Shown: one piece after another, positions 1-5,008 of the stretch
Position numbering within the stretch: position 1 is the first letter of the stretch
How the letters are laid out: each line of letters begins with the position of its first letter
DNA from: Anaerolineae bacterium
GTDB taxonomy: Bacteria > Chloroflexota > Anaerolineae > B4-G1 > SLSP01
DNA length: 5,008 bases
Assembly: GCA_016927095.1 (NCBI GenBank)
Contig: JAFGNI010000032.1
Location: 1 to 5,008, forward strand
Reading direction: 5' to 3'
The notes under the pieces: model-generated
Seen by the model: only the letters and a program-made list of their open reading frames with translations
Told to the model about the DNA's origin: nothing
Databases searched by the model: none
Translations under genes and position numbers: made by a program

Positions 1-86
1 ACCCGCCCTACATGGCTCCCGATGCAGCAGGCCTATCTACATGCGATTACTCTGCGTTTTAGGAAAGAGACCTGCAGTACACTAGT

Positions 87-115
87 TTGACGCCTGTTGG
101 CATGTCGAGTATGGT
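87..115 (+). promoter_or_regulatory. Candidate sigma70-type promoter for the creatininase-family gene
   Basis: TTGACG (87-92) and TATGGT (110-115) are separated by exactly 17 bases. The first hexamer matches the -35 consensus at 5 of 6 positions and the second matches the -10 consensus at 4 of 6. Transcription would start near 122, giving a leader of about 60 bases before the ATG at 183. This agrees with the downstream start choice and makes initiation at the upstream in-frame TTG at 87 unlikely, since that TTG is part of the -35 box. It is a sequence match only. Confidence 0.5.
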
Positions 116-171
116 GAAATCGGTATCTCCAGCCCAGAACACGAGGCTGCCCGAAATCGGTCTTCAGTCCC

Positions 172-178
172 AAGGAGG
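172..178 (+). promoter_or_regulatory. Shine-Dalgarno site that decides the creatininase-family start
   Basis: AAGGAGG is a full-strength ribosome binding sequence lying 4 bases before the ATG at 183. No comparable site precedes the in-frame TTG at 87 or the ATG codons at 102 and 111. The protein starting at 183 also begins at the usual distance from the first family motif. Confidence 0.8.
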
Positions 179-182
179 GATC

Positions 183-998
183 ATGGAACCAGAAGTCCGC
201 TATCATATGCTGCGCCCCGCGCAGATCGTCGAACGACGTGAGAGATGCTCCGTACTCTACATTCCCATCGGCACCATCGAGTGGCACGGGGTCCACAACG
301 CCACCGGGGCCGACACGTTGCAGGCCGAGGGTCTGGCGATCATGTGCGCCCGGAAGGGCGGGGGTTTGGTCTTCCCGCCGCTCTACTACGGCGAGACCCG
401 GCTAGAAGCCCTGATGGAGGCCAACGCCGGGGACCGGGACCAGATTGCCGCGGAGATGGGGCTATCTCCCGACAACTTCCTGCCGGAGCGGCAGCCCTTC
501 TCCGCGACAGAACAGGCCATGAATTACCACAAGCTGCTCATCCACATCCTCGCCGAGGCCGAGACGCTGGGCTTCAAACTGGGGGTCCTCGTCGCCGGAC
601 ACTATCCGCTGATTGACCATGCCCGCGCTGCCGTTCTCCAGTTCAACCAGCGGGAGTTCAGCAAGCGTAAGGGGATGCTGGCTTGGGCCTGTGTCGACTA
701 TCTGCTGGTGCAGGATCAATATCCCCGGGCCGGGGACCACGCCGCGGGGTGGGAGACCTCGCATATGCTGGCGCTGCACCCAGAGACGGTGGACCTCAGC
801 CGGCTTCCGCCCGAGGGCGAGACTCTCGTGGGCGTCGGCGGGGCGATGCCGCCCCAGCGTGCCACGGCTGGGTTTGGGCGCGAGACCCTTCAGGCCGCTG
901 CCGCCGTCATTGTTGAGGAGGTCCACCATCGCCTGCGTAATCCGCAGCTCTACCGGGGACACGGGAACAGCCTGCGCGAGGGCTTGTGGCGGGCGTAG
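183..998 (+). CDS. Creatininase-family metal-dependent amidohydrolase
   Basis: This 271-residue protein has the length and motif order of the creatininase (creatinine amidohydrolase) family, cytosolic enzymes with a two-metal centre that hydrolyse cyclic amides and related C-N bonds. Residues 28-44 carry the signature PIGTIEWHG followed by D44. E33, H35 and D44 align with the metal ligands known from Pseudomonas creatininase (E34, H36, D45). The mid-protein motif reads VAGHYPLIDH (137-146), where H140 is the expected ligand histidine but the usual NGHGGN or GHYEN context is changed. GDHAAGWETSHML (184-196) matches the C-terminal block, with E191 a likely ligand. The start at 183 is chosen for its strong ribosome binding site. 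No signal peptide or membrane segment is seen. The family includes creatininase, formamide deformylases of riboflavin and F420 synthesis, and mycofactocin maturation protein MftE. Nothing here identifies the substrate, and no creatine or mycofactocin genes are adjacent. Confidence 0.88.
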   Translation: MEPEVRYHMLRPAQIVERRERCSVLYIPIGTIEWHGVHNATGADTLQAEGLAIMCARKGGGLVFPPLYYGETRLEALMEANAGDRDQIAAEMGLSPDNFLPERQPFSATEQAMNYHKLLIHILAEAETLGFKLGVLVAGHYPLIDHARAAVLQFNQREFSKRKGMLAWACVDYLLVQDQYPRAGDHAAGWETSHMLALHPETVDLSRLPPEGETLVGVGGAMPPQRATAGFGRETLQAAAAVIVEEVHHRLRNPQLYRGHGNSLREGLWRA

Positions 999-1030
999 GC
1001 TTTCAGCTAGTCAGCGGTCGGCGATCAGAG

Positions 1031-1076
1031 GCGCCGGGAGCAAGAAGGCGGGCTTCGTGCGATCGACGTCCGGCGC
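1031..1076. repeat. Short perfect inverted repeat in the gap after the creatininase-family gene
   Basis: GCGCCGG (1031-1037) and CCGGCGC (1070-1076) are perfect 7-base inverted arms separated by 32 bases. A second small hairpin, CCAGC (1109-1113) with GCTGG (1119-1123) around a 5-base loop, follows. Neither has a T tract, so neither is a typical intrinsic terminator. In GC-rich DNA such pairs may arise by chance. The rest of the 999-1149 gap shows no gene and no convincing promoter. Confidence 0.25.
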
Positions 1077-1149
1077 TAAGCATTTCCTGGATTTGTACGG
1101 TCGGTCGTCCAGCGGCAAGCTGGCGGGCACTCTGTGAGGAGCGAGCGCT

Positions 1150-1629
1150 ATGGCATATGTGATTGTGACGTACTTCAGCAAGACGGGGCATACGAAGGCG
1201 TTGGCAGAGGCCATCGCCGAGGGTGCCGCGTCGGTGGATGGCGTGACGTGCGCGTTGAAGCCGGTCGCCGAGATGACCAACGACGACTGGCTCGCCGCCG
1301 ATGGCATCATCGTGGGATCGCCGACCTACTTCGGGCAGATGGCGGCTGAGGTCAAAGCGCTCATCGACGAGACCGTCAAGATCTACGGCAAGTTGGAGGG
1401 CAAGGTGGGGGCGGCCTTCACCACCTCCGGGGGCGCCGGTTGCGGCCATGAGTTGACCAATATCTCCATCATCACGGCGCTATTGGTCTCGGGCATGGTC
1501 GTCCAGGGGACGACGCAGGGCCCGCACTTCGGTCCTTTCGCTGTCGGCAAGCCCACGGACAAAGATCTGGCGAAGGTCCGGGACCTCGGGATCCGAGTGG
1601 CGACGCTGACGAAGAAGCTGTTTGGATAG
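1150..1629 (+). CDS. Flavodoxin/WrbA-like FMN-binding protein, probable NAD(P)H quinone or flavin oxidoreductase
   Basis: This 159-residue protein has the flavodoxin fold. Its N terminus is a beta strand (YVIVTYF, 3-9) running into the FMN phosphate loop SKTGHT (10-15). The second flavin loop GSPTYFGQM (56-64), followed by AAEVKALID, closely resembles the WrbA motif GTPTRFGNM. A third loop, TTSGGAGCGHELT (91-103), matches the WrbA block FTSTGxxHGGxE. The C-terminal stretch with GPHFGP and a final helix also follows the WrbA pattern. Known WrbA proteins are near 200 residues, so this is a short form and is better called flavodoxin family than wrbA. A GAGGAG ribosome binding site (1136-1141) lies 8 bases before the ATG. 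Family members pass electrons from NAD(P)H to quinones or act as single-electron carriers in the cytosol. The partner here is unknown. It lies 151 bases after the creatininase-family gene, with no evident functional link. Confidence 0.85.
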   Translation: MAYVIVTYFSKTGHTKALAEAIAEGAASVDGVTCALKPVAEMTNDDWLAADGIIVGSPTYFGQMAAEVKALIDETVKIYGKLEGKVGAAFTTSGGAGCGHELTNISIITALLVSGMVVQGTTQGPHFGPFAVGKPTDKDLAKVRDLGIRVATLTKKLFG

Positions 1630-1698
1630 TTGGGCTGTTATGGCGCCCGTGACAATCTCGCGTTAGCCTAAGCTGCTAGGTGCGTGAAGGGCATGTCC

Positions 1699-2739
1699 AT
1701 GGAGCCGAAGGCTCTCACGTGGTGGGACGCCATCGACAAGCTCCCTCAGATCGAGACGTGGCAGGACTGGGGCGAGATCTTCCTCGACGTGCCGACCTGG
1801 GCACCCGTGGTGACCGAGATATGCCGTCGCGCCGGCCTACCGTGTCGCACGATCACGGCAGGCTATCCGGGCAGCAACGCGGTCTTCATCGCCAACGCGT
1901 CGGACCCAGAGGCCCGCGTGGTGGTCAAGATCTATGCGCCGCTCTGCCCGGAAGACTACGACTTCGAGCGCGAGATCCATCCTCTCTTGTCGCAGATCCC
2001 AGAACTCGGTGCACCCCGGTTGATCGCTCACGGCGTCCTCGCCTCGCAGACGCGCTGGCCCTACGTTGTTCTAAGCTTTGTGCCGGGCGAACCCATTCGC
2101 GAGGTGCGTGACGAGATCTCTGACGGCAACTTGATGCAGATCGCGGCGGACCTTGGCCACCGCGTCCGGGCACTCCACGCGATTCCACCGGCGATGGTCA
2201 CCTCCCTCGATGCGACCATCGACGGCTGGCGACGCTACGTGGCCCAGCAGGTTCCGCGCACGATCAAGGCGCTGCGGCGCGAGTCGGATCTTCCCAACCG
2301 GCTGCTCGCACAGATACCGGCCTTTGTGGATGACGTGCTTGCCCCGTCGCCCCGCGGCGGCGCCACATCTTTGCAGCGGGAGCTGGTCCTGGTCAGCGGC
2401 GACATCACGGCAGATCACGTACTGTTGATCGTTAAGGACGGCGCCTGGTGCATCTCTGGTCTCATCGACTTCGCTGATGCGCGCGTTGCGCCGCCGGACT
2501 ACGAATGGGTCCCTCTTTGGTTTAGCGCCTTCGATCGCGACGCCGCGGCCTTTGATGCTTTCCTTCGCGCCTATGATCCTGCTCTGTGCCTCGACGCGGC
2601 CTTCTACCGCCGCGCCCTGGCCTTCACCTTCCTGCACGAGTTTGGAGCGTCGATCATCGCCCAGACGCTCCCGCCCCGGGTCCAGCACAAGCTCGAGGAT
2701 GTCGAGGACCTACTGGCGGCGCTCTGGCAGCAGGCGTAG
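1699..2739 (+). CDS. APH-fold small-molecule phosphotransferase (aminoglycoside phosphotransferase family), substrate unknown
   Basis: This 346-residue protein carries the landmarks of the APH/choline kinase fold. The N-lobe strand RVVVKIY holds the ATP lysine K77, followed by E92 in FEREIHPLL as its likely ion-pair partner. A hinge-like strand YVVLSFVPGEPI begins at residue 122. The catalytic loop VSGDITADHVLL places the catalytic base at D235, and LIDFADA places the metal-binding aspartate at D257. The usual HGDxxxxN pattern is altered: serine 233 replaces the first histidine and H240 stands where the metal-binding asparagine normally lies. Related phosphotransferases with H in that second position exist, so activity is possible. 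The start at 1699 is preferred because GAAGGG (1686-1691) lies 7 bases upstream. A GTG at 1684 and an ATG at 1693 are in-frame alternatives with poorer sites. The family phosphorylates aminoglycosides, choline, homoserine, sugars and other hydroxyl compounds, and the name does not imply resistance. Confidence 0.85.
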   Translation: MEPKALTWWDAIDKLPQIETWQDWGEIFLDVPTWAPVVTEICRRAGLPCRTITAGYPGSNAVFIANASDPEARVVVKIYAPLCPEDYDFEREIHPLLSQIPELGAPRLIAHGVLASQTRWPYVVLSFVPGEPIREVRDEISDGNLMQIAADLGHRVRALHAIPPAMVTSLDATIDGWRRYVAQQVPRTIKALRRESDLPNRLLAQIPAFVDDVLAPSPRGGATSLQRELVLVSGDITADHVLLIVKDGAWCISGLIDFADARVAPPDYEWVPLWFSAFDRDAAAFDAFLRAYDPALCLDAAFYRRALAFTFLHEFGASIIAQTLPPRVQHKLEDVEDLLAALWQQA

Positions 2740-2792
2740 TGGGGCGTGCGCGCCCGGCTGGCGCCCCGCCAGGCAACCTTGGTTTGTCGAGA

Positions 2793-2824
2793 GCGCCCAA
2801 GGCCCGCAGAAGGCCCTTGGGCGC
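2793..2824. repeat. Strong inverted repeat, possible transcript-end hairpin after the kinase gene
   Basis: GCGCCCAAGG (2793-2802) pairs perfectly with CCTTGGGCGC (2815-2824) around a 12-base loop. Allowing one bulged C, the stem extends two further G-C pairs inward. It lies 53 bases after the kinase stop, where a transcript end is expected. It lacks a T tract, so if it terminates transcription it does so atypically or with Rho, or it may simply protect the 3' end of the RNA. Confidence 0.5.
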
Positions 2825-2857
2825 GGAGGCGTGGGTCTTGGGCGCAGAGGCGTGGGC
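2816..2857. repeat. Two-copy 21-base tandem repeat
   Basis: Copies at 2816-2836 and 2837-2857 have the form cttgggcgcRgaggcgtgggY and match at 19 of 21 positions. A degraded third copy beginning CTTG and ending GTGGGC runs to about 2870. The first copy overlaps the 3' arm of the preceding inverted repeat, so the second copy supplies another near-identical 3' arm (CTTGGGCGC, 2837-2845) for the same 5' arm. It is non-coding as far as can be seen and was probably formed by local slippage. Confidence 0.6.
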
Positions 2858-2946
2858 CTTGCGCGTGGGCTGCGCGCTGCTATCGTCAAGCTGTGCCGCG
2901 CCAGTTGCGACGTTGGCTTTCGGTAGCGGGATTCGTGCAAAAACCG

Positions 2947-2975
2947 TTGACTCGGGTCGTTTTCTGTGGTACGAT
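2947..2975 (+). promoter_or_regulatory. Sigma70-type promoter of the riboswitch-ABC transporter transcript
   Basis: TTGACT (2947-2952) and TACGAT (2970-2975) are separated by the optimal 17 bases, with 5 of 6 matches at -35 and 4 of 6 at -10. The local sequence is richer in A and T than its surroundings. Transcription should begin near 2982, about 30 bases before the first aptamer helix. This makes the riboswitch the leader of its own transcript rather than part of a read-through from the kinase gene. Confidence 0.8.
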
Positions 2976-3010
2976 AGCAGTTGTTCAGTATTTGTACAAG
3001 TGAATAGATA

Positions 3011-3162
3011 GCGGACGCCTAATGCGCGCACATTTACACAACGCGTGCGCGGCAACGGGGGAACCAATTTGGGGCGAATCGCGAACCAGTGTTGTTGACT
3101 GGGAGCGTAGGGCGAGCTTCTTCCGTCCGAGTCCGACAGCTAACCTCGTAGGCGTGGAAGAG
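3011..3162 (+). promoter_or_regulatory. c-di-AMP riboswitch aptamer (ydaO/yuaA class)
   Basis: The conserved core of the ydaO/yuaA class is plainly readable: a GGGGGAACC block near 3057, TTTGGGGCGAATC (3068-3080), TAGGG near 3109, and the 3' hallmark CCGACAGCTAACCTCGTAGGCG (3133-3154). Helix P1 forms from ACGCCT (3015-3020) and AGGCGT (3150-3155). A 5' stem forms from CGCGCAC (3025-3031) and GTGCGCG (3045-3051). A variable stem forms from CCAGT (3086-3090) and ACTGG (3098-3102). GGAAGAG (3156-3162) can pair with TTCTTCC (3118-3124) in the long-range helix expected next to P1. This class binds cyclic di-AMP and usually turns expression off when the ligand is abundant. It sits between a strong promoter and an intrinsic terminator, upstream of the ABC transporter gene, so control of that gene by transcription attenuation is the natural reading. 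Confidence 0.95.
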
Positions 3163-3191
3163 GGCAACCTGTGTCAAGGTGCCCTTTTTTT
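3161..3191 (+). terminator. Intrinsic terminator serving as the riboswitch expression platform
   Basis: AGGGC (3161-3165) and ACCT (3167-3170) pair with AGGT (3177-3180) and GCCCT (3181-3185), leaving one bulged A at 3166 and a 6-base loop. A run of seven T (3185-3191) follows directly. The 5' arm begins within the last two bases of the aptamer's long-range helix, the arrangement expected of an attenuator. The coding start lies 69 bases beyond the T tract. Ligand-bound aptamer would be expected to permit this hairpin and stop transcription. Confidence 0.88.
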
Positions 3192-3260
3192 GCTGCACAG
3201 CAGTCCGGGGCGCCTCGTCAAAAGTGAGTGATGGTCACACGAACTCAGAGGAGGCGAGAG

Positions 3261-5008
3261 ATGGAGAAGAAGGAGAAGTCCGACGATCCGCTGATACGCA
3301 CGGATGTGCAGCACCTACACGGTGAGCCTCATGCTGCGGTGGACGATCCACCTGCGGTGGATTTGGCGCAGTTACCCATGCCGGTCGTCGAAGAGCTTAG
3401 GGCGAACGGCCACGCGACCCAAGATATCGCGCTTGCCGTGAGGTCGGACTTGGGTCCCGACGGACAGTTCGGCGAGCAATGGTTGTTCATCGATCACCAG
3501 CACCTGCTGGTCCTCGATCGCCCCAATGGGCGAGCGTACCAGCGCCACAAGTTCGCGCTGGACGAGATTGAGGATGCGAAGATTGAGCGCTGCGTCGGCA
3601 ACGGCCTGATTCAGGTCAGCGTCGCCCAGCAACCCCACGTGCTCCTGCACTACTCCAACGAGCTGACCGACCGGTTTGGGCGTGTGGCGCAGTATCTGCA
3701 CGAACGCGCCAAGAAGGGTCCGGCTACCCCGGTGCCCAACCCCAATGCCGACGCCCACGTCTGCATCAGCTGTGGGCGCTACTTAGCCGATCCCTCAGCC
3801 AAGGTTTGTCCCAGCTGTGTGCAGCGCGGCAAGATCTTCAAACGCTTGATGCTGGAGGCCAAGCCCTACTGGGGCACGATGTCCATCATCGTGCTGCTCC
3901 TGCTGGCAGGTGCGATCGTCAACTTGATTCCGCCGCGGCTGACCCGCATCCTGATCGACGATGTCCTGTCGGAAAGTGGGCGCGCGGATCTGTTGATCTG
4001 GGTCGTTCTCGTGCTTCTGGGGATGCACGTCGCCAATGTCGCCATCACCATCGTGAAGAATCGCCTGACGATCAACGTCAGCGGGCAGTTCACCGCGGAG
4101 ATTCGCGAGAAGCTCTTTGCGCATCTGAAGCGCCTGCCCATCGACTACTTCGACAAGAACCAGACGGGCCGGTTGATGACCCGCGTGAACCAGGATACCG
4201 GCGAGCTGCAGGGCCTTTTCTCGCAGATGACGACCTTCGCGCTGAATATCCTGATGGTGCTTGGTATCGGTGTGGCCCTCTTCACGATGTCGCCGTCCCT
4301 GGGCCTCTACGTGCTCATCCCCACGCCCTTTGTGATGGCGGCGGCCTATCACTACTACCGGTACATGCGCCCGCACTTCCGGCGCTTCTGGGTCGCGCGT
4401 TGGCGGCTGAATGCGATGCTCAACACCTTCCTGTCGGGCGTCCGCGTGGTGAAGGCTTTTGCCCAGGAGGACCAGGAGGAAATCCGCTACCGGCAGCGCA
4501 ACAACCGTGTGCTCCAGACGCAGCTGCAGGTCAACCTTGCCTGGGGTAAGTTCTTCCCACTGATCTCCTTCGCCTTCAGTGCAGGGGGCCTGATCATCTG
4601 GTACGCGGGTGGGCAGGCTGTGCTCGCCGATCGCATCTCGGTGGGTACCCTGATGGCCTTCATCGGCTACCTGGGCATGTTCTACGGGCCGCTCTCCAAC
4701 CTCACGCAGGTCAGCCAGGCGATGAACCGGTTTGTGACGATCTCCCAGCGGACCTTCGAGTTGCTGGACGAGGCCGAGCAGGCACAACCGGAACGCCCCA
4801 TCAGCAAGCCCCAGATCACGGGTGAGATTGCGTTCAACCATGTGACCTTCGGGTACGATCCCTACTTCCCCGTCATCAGCGATGTCAGCTTCACCGTGAA
4901 GCCCGGCGAGATGATCGGCCTCGTAGGGCATAGCGGCGCCGGAAAGACCACCTTGGTCAACTTGCTTTGCCGCTTCTATGATGTGACCGACGGCGCGATC
5001 ACGATCGA
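3261..5008 (+). CDS. ABC exporter-type protein with N-terminal soluble extension and zinc ribbon (partial, runs off window)
   Basis: The reading frame stays open from the ATG at 3261 to the window edge (582 full codons). AGAGGAGG (3247-3254) lies 6 bases upstream. Residues 1-70 are charged and probably disordered. Residues 70-155, beginning QWLFIDHQHLLVLD, alternate in short strands and resemble a PH-like domain. C168, C171, C183 and C186 form a CxxC-11-CxxC zinc ribbon. An ABC exporter transmembrane domain follows, with helices near 204-226, 244-265, 326-343, 347-366, 431-455 and 461-484, plus typical coupling sequences (LPIDYFDKNQTGRLMTR, GVRVVKAFAQE). The nucleotide-binding domain begins near 520, with A-loop Y532 and Walker A GHSGAGKTT (556-564). 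Signature motif, Walker B and stop lie beyond the window. It is a half-transporter working as a dimer in the inner membrane; the substrate is unknown. It resembles, from memory, the exporter-like ABC proteins found beside DUF1854 and cyanophycin genes, which is not provable here. Expression should be controlled by the c-di-AMP riboswitch upstream. Confidence 0.9.
   Translation, partial: MEKKEKSDDPLIRTDVQHLHGEPHAAVDDPPAVDLAQLPMPVVEELRANGHATQDIALAVRSDLGPDGQFGEQWLFIDHQHLLVLDRPNGRAYQRHKFALDEIEDAKIERCVGNGLIQVSVAQQPHVLLHYSNELTDRFGRVAQYLHERAKKGPATPVPNPNADAHVCISCGRYLADPSAKVCPSCVQRGKIFKRLMLEAKPYWGTMSIIVLLLLAGAIVNLIPPRLTRILIDDVLSESGRADLLIWVVLVLLGMHVANVAITIVKNRLTINVSGQFTAEIREKLFAHLKRLPIDYFDKNQTGRLMTRVNQDTGELQGLFSQMTTFALNILMVLGIGVALFTMSPSLGLYVLIPTPFVMAAAYHYYRYMRPHFRRFWVARWRLNAMLNTFLSGVRVVKAFAQEDQEEIRYRQRNNRVLQTQLQVNLAWGKFFPLISFAFSAGGLIIWYAGGQAVLADRISVGTLMAFIGYLGMFYGPLSNLTQVSQAMNRFVTISQRTFELLDEAEQAQPERPISKPQITGEIAFNHVTFGYDPYFPVISDVSFTVKPGEMIGLVGHSGAGKTTLVNLLCRFYDVTDGAITI

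Larger units (their letters stand above)
2740..2946. other. Non-coding stretch between the kinase gene and the riboswitch promoter
   Basis: About 200 bases of very GC-rich sequence follow the kinase stop codon. I see no credible gene. Open frames cross it on both strands, but they are low-complexity Arg/Ala/Pro/Gly translations without ribosome binding sites. The stretch holds the inverted repeat and tandem repeat listed separately. Together with the promoter and riboswitch leader it makes a 521-base gap without a protein gene (2740-3260). Confidence 0.7.

Noticed and set aside
87..182. N-terminal extension of the creatininase-family protein from a TTG at 87
   Set aside because: No ribosome binding site precedes it, the TTG lies within a likely -35 box, and the added residues do not resemble the family. 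The ATG at 183 has AAGGAGG just upstream.
462..962. Minus-strand open frame opposite the creatininase-family gene
   Set aside because: It is the complement of a well-supported gene and shows no domain.
1632..1648. Hairpin GGGC/GCCC after the flavodoxin-like gene as a terminator
   Set aside because: It has only four base pairs, a 9-base loop and no T tract.
1630..1658. Possible promoter TTGGGC with CAATCT before the kinase gene
   Set aside because: The spacing is 17 bases, but the second hexamer matches the -10 consensus at only 2 of 6 positions.
2071..2688. Minus-strand open frame opposite the kinase gene
   Set aside because: It is antisense to the conserved APH motifs, with no family signature or ribosome binding site.
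2740..3010. CRISPR-like or insertion-sequence-like structure in the intergenic repeats
   Set aside because: There are only two adjacent 21-base copies with no spacers, and no transposase, terminal inverted repeats or target duplication is visible.
3022..3231. Small + strand open frame across the riboswitch
   Set aside because: The bases are fully explained by conserved aptamer structure and the terminator. The frame starts inside a conserved helix and has no ribosome binding site.
3806..4549. Open + strand frame overlapping the ABC transporter in another frame
   Set aside because: It overlaps the same region out of frame, gives a low-complexity Arg/Pro/Ala product, and has no motif.
3795..4931. 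Long open frame on the minus strand opposite the ABC transporter
   Set aside because: It is antisense to a gene with clear transmembrane helices, Walker A and a strong ribosome binding site. The translation is rich in H, D, R and Q, with no recognisable domain, typical of the complement of GC-rich coding DNA.

Overview
The window comes from a high-GC bacterial chromosome with bacterial Shine-Dalgarno sites and sigma70-type promoters. All four supported protein genes lie on the + strand. A c-di-AMP (ydaO/yuaA class) riboswitch together with an unusual exporter-type ABC protein fits a deep-branching Terrabacteria-type lineage such as Armatimonadota, Firmicutes or Actinobacteria. That placement is inference, because no rRNA or marker gene is present.

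Left part (1-2739): three modestly sized enzyme genes separated by gaps of about 70-150 bases. They are a creatininase-family metal-dependent amidohydrolase (183-998), a small WrbA/flavodoxin-like FMN protein (1150-1629), and an APH-fold small-molecule kinase with a divergent catalytic motif (1699-2739). A good promoter candidate at 87-115 precedes the first gene, and no convincing promoter or terminator was found between the three. They could be one loose transcript, but they share no obvious pathway.

Middle (2740-3260): a non-coding stretch of about 520 bases. Its left half holds a 10-bp perfect inverted repeat and an overlapping 21-bp tandem repeat. Its right half is a complete regulatory leader. 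It has a near-consensus sigma70 promoter (2947-2975), a c-di-AMP riboswitch aptamer (3011-3162), an intrinsic terminator that abuts the aptamer (3161-3191), and a strong Shine-Dalgarno site just before the next gene.

Right part (3261-5008, running off the window): an ABC exporter-type protein. The order is a long soluble N-terminal extension (PH-like fold suspected), a four-cysteine zinc ribbon, six transmembrane helices, and the start of the nucleotide-binding domain through Walker A. The most notable point is the pairing. A c-di-AMP OFF-type riboswitch appears to control an exporter-like ABC protein carrying an uncommon cytosolic sensor or adaptor module, rather than a potassium or osmolyte importer or a cell-wall hydrolase.
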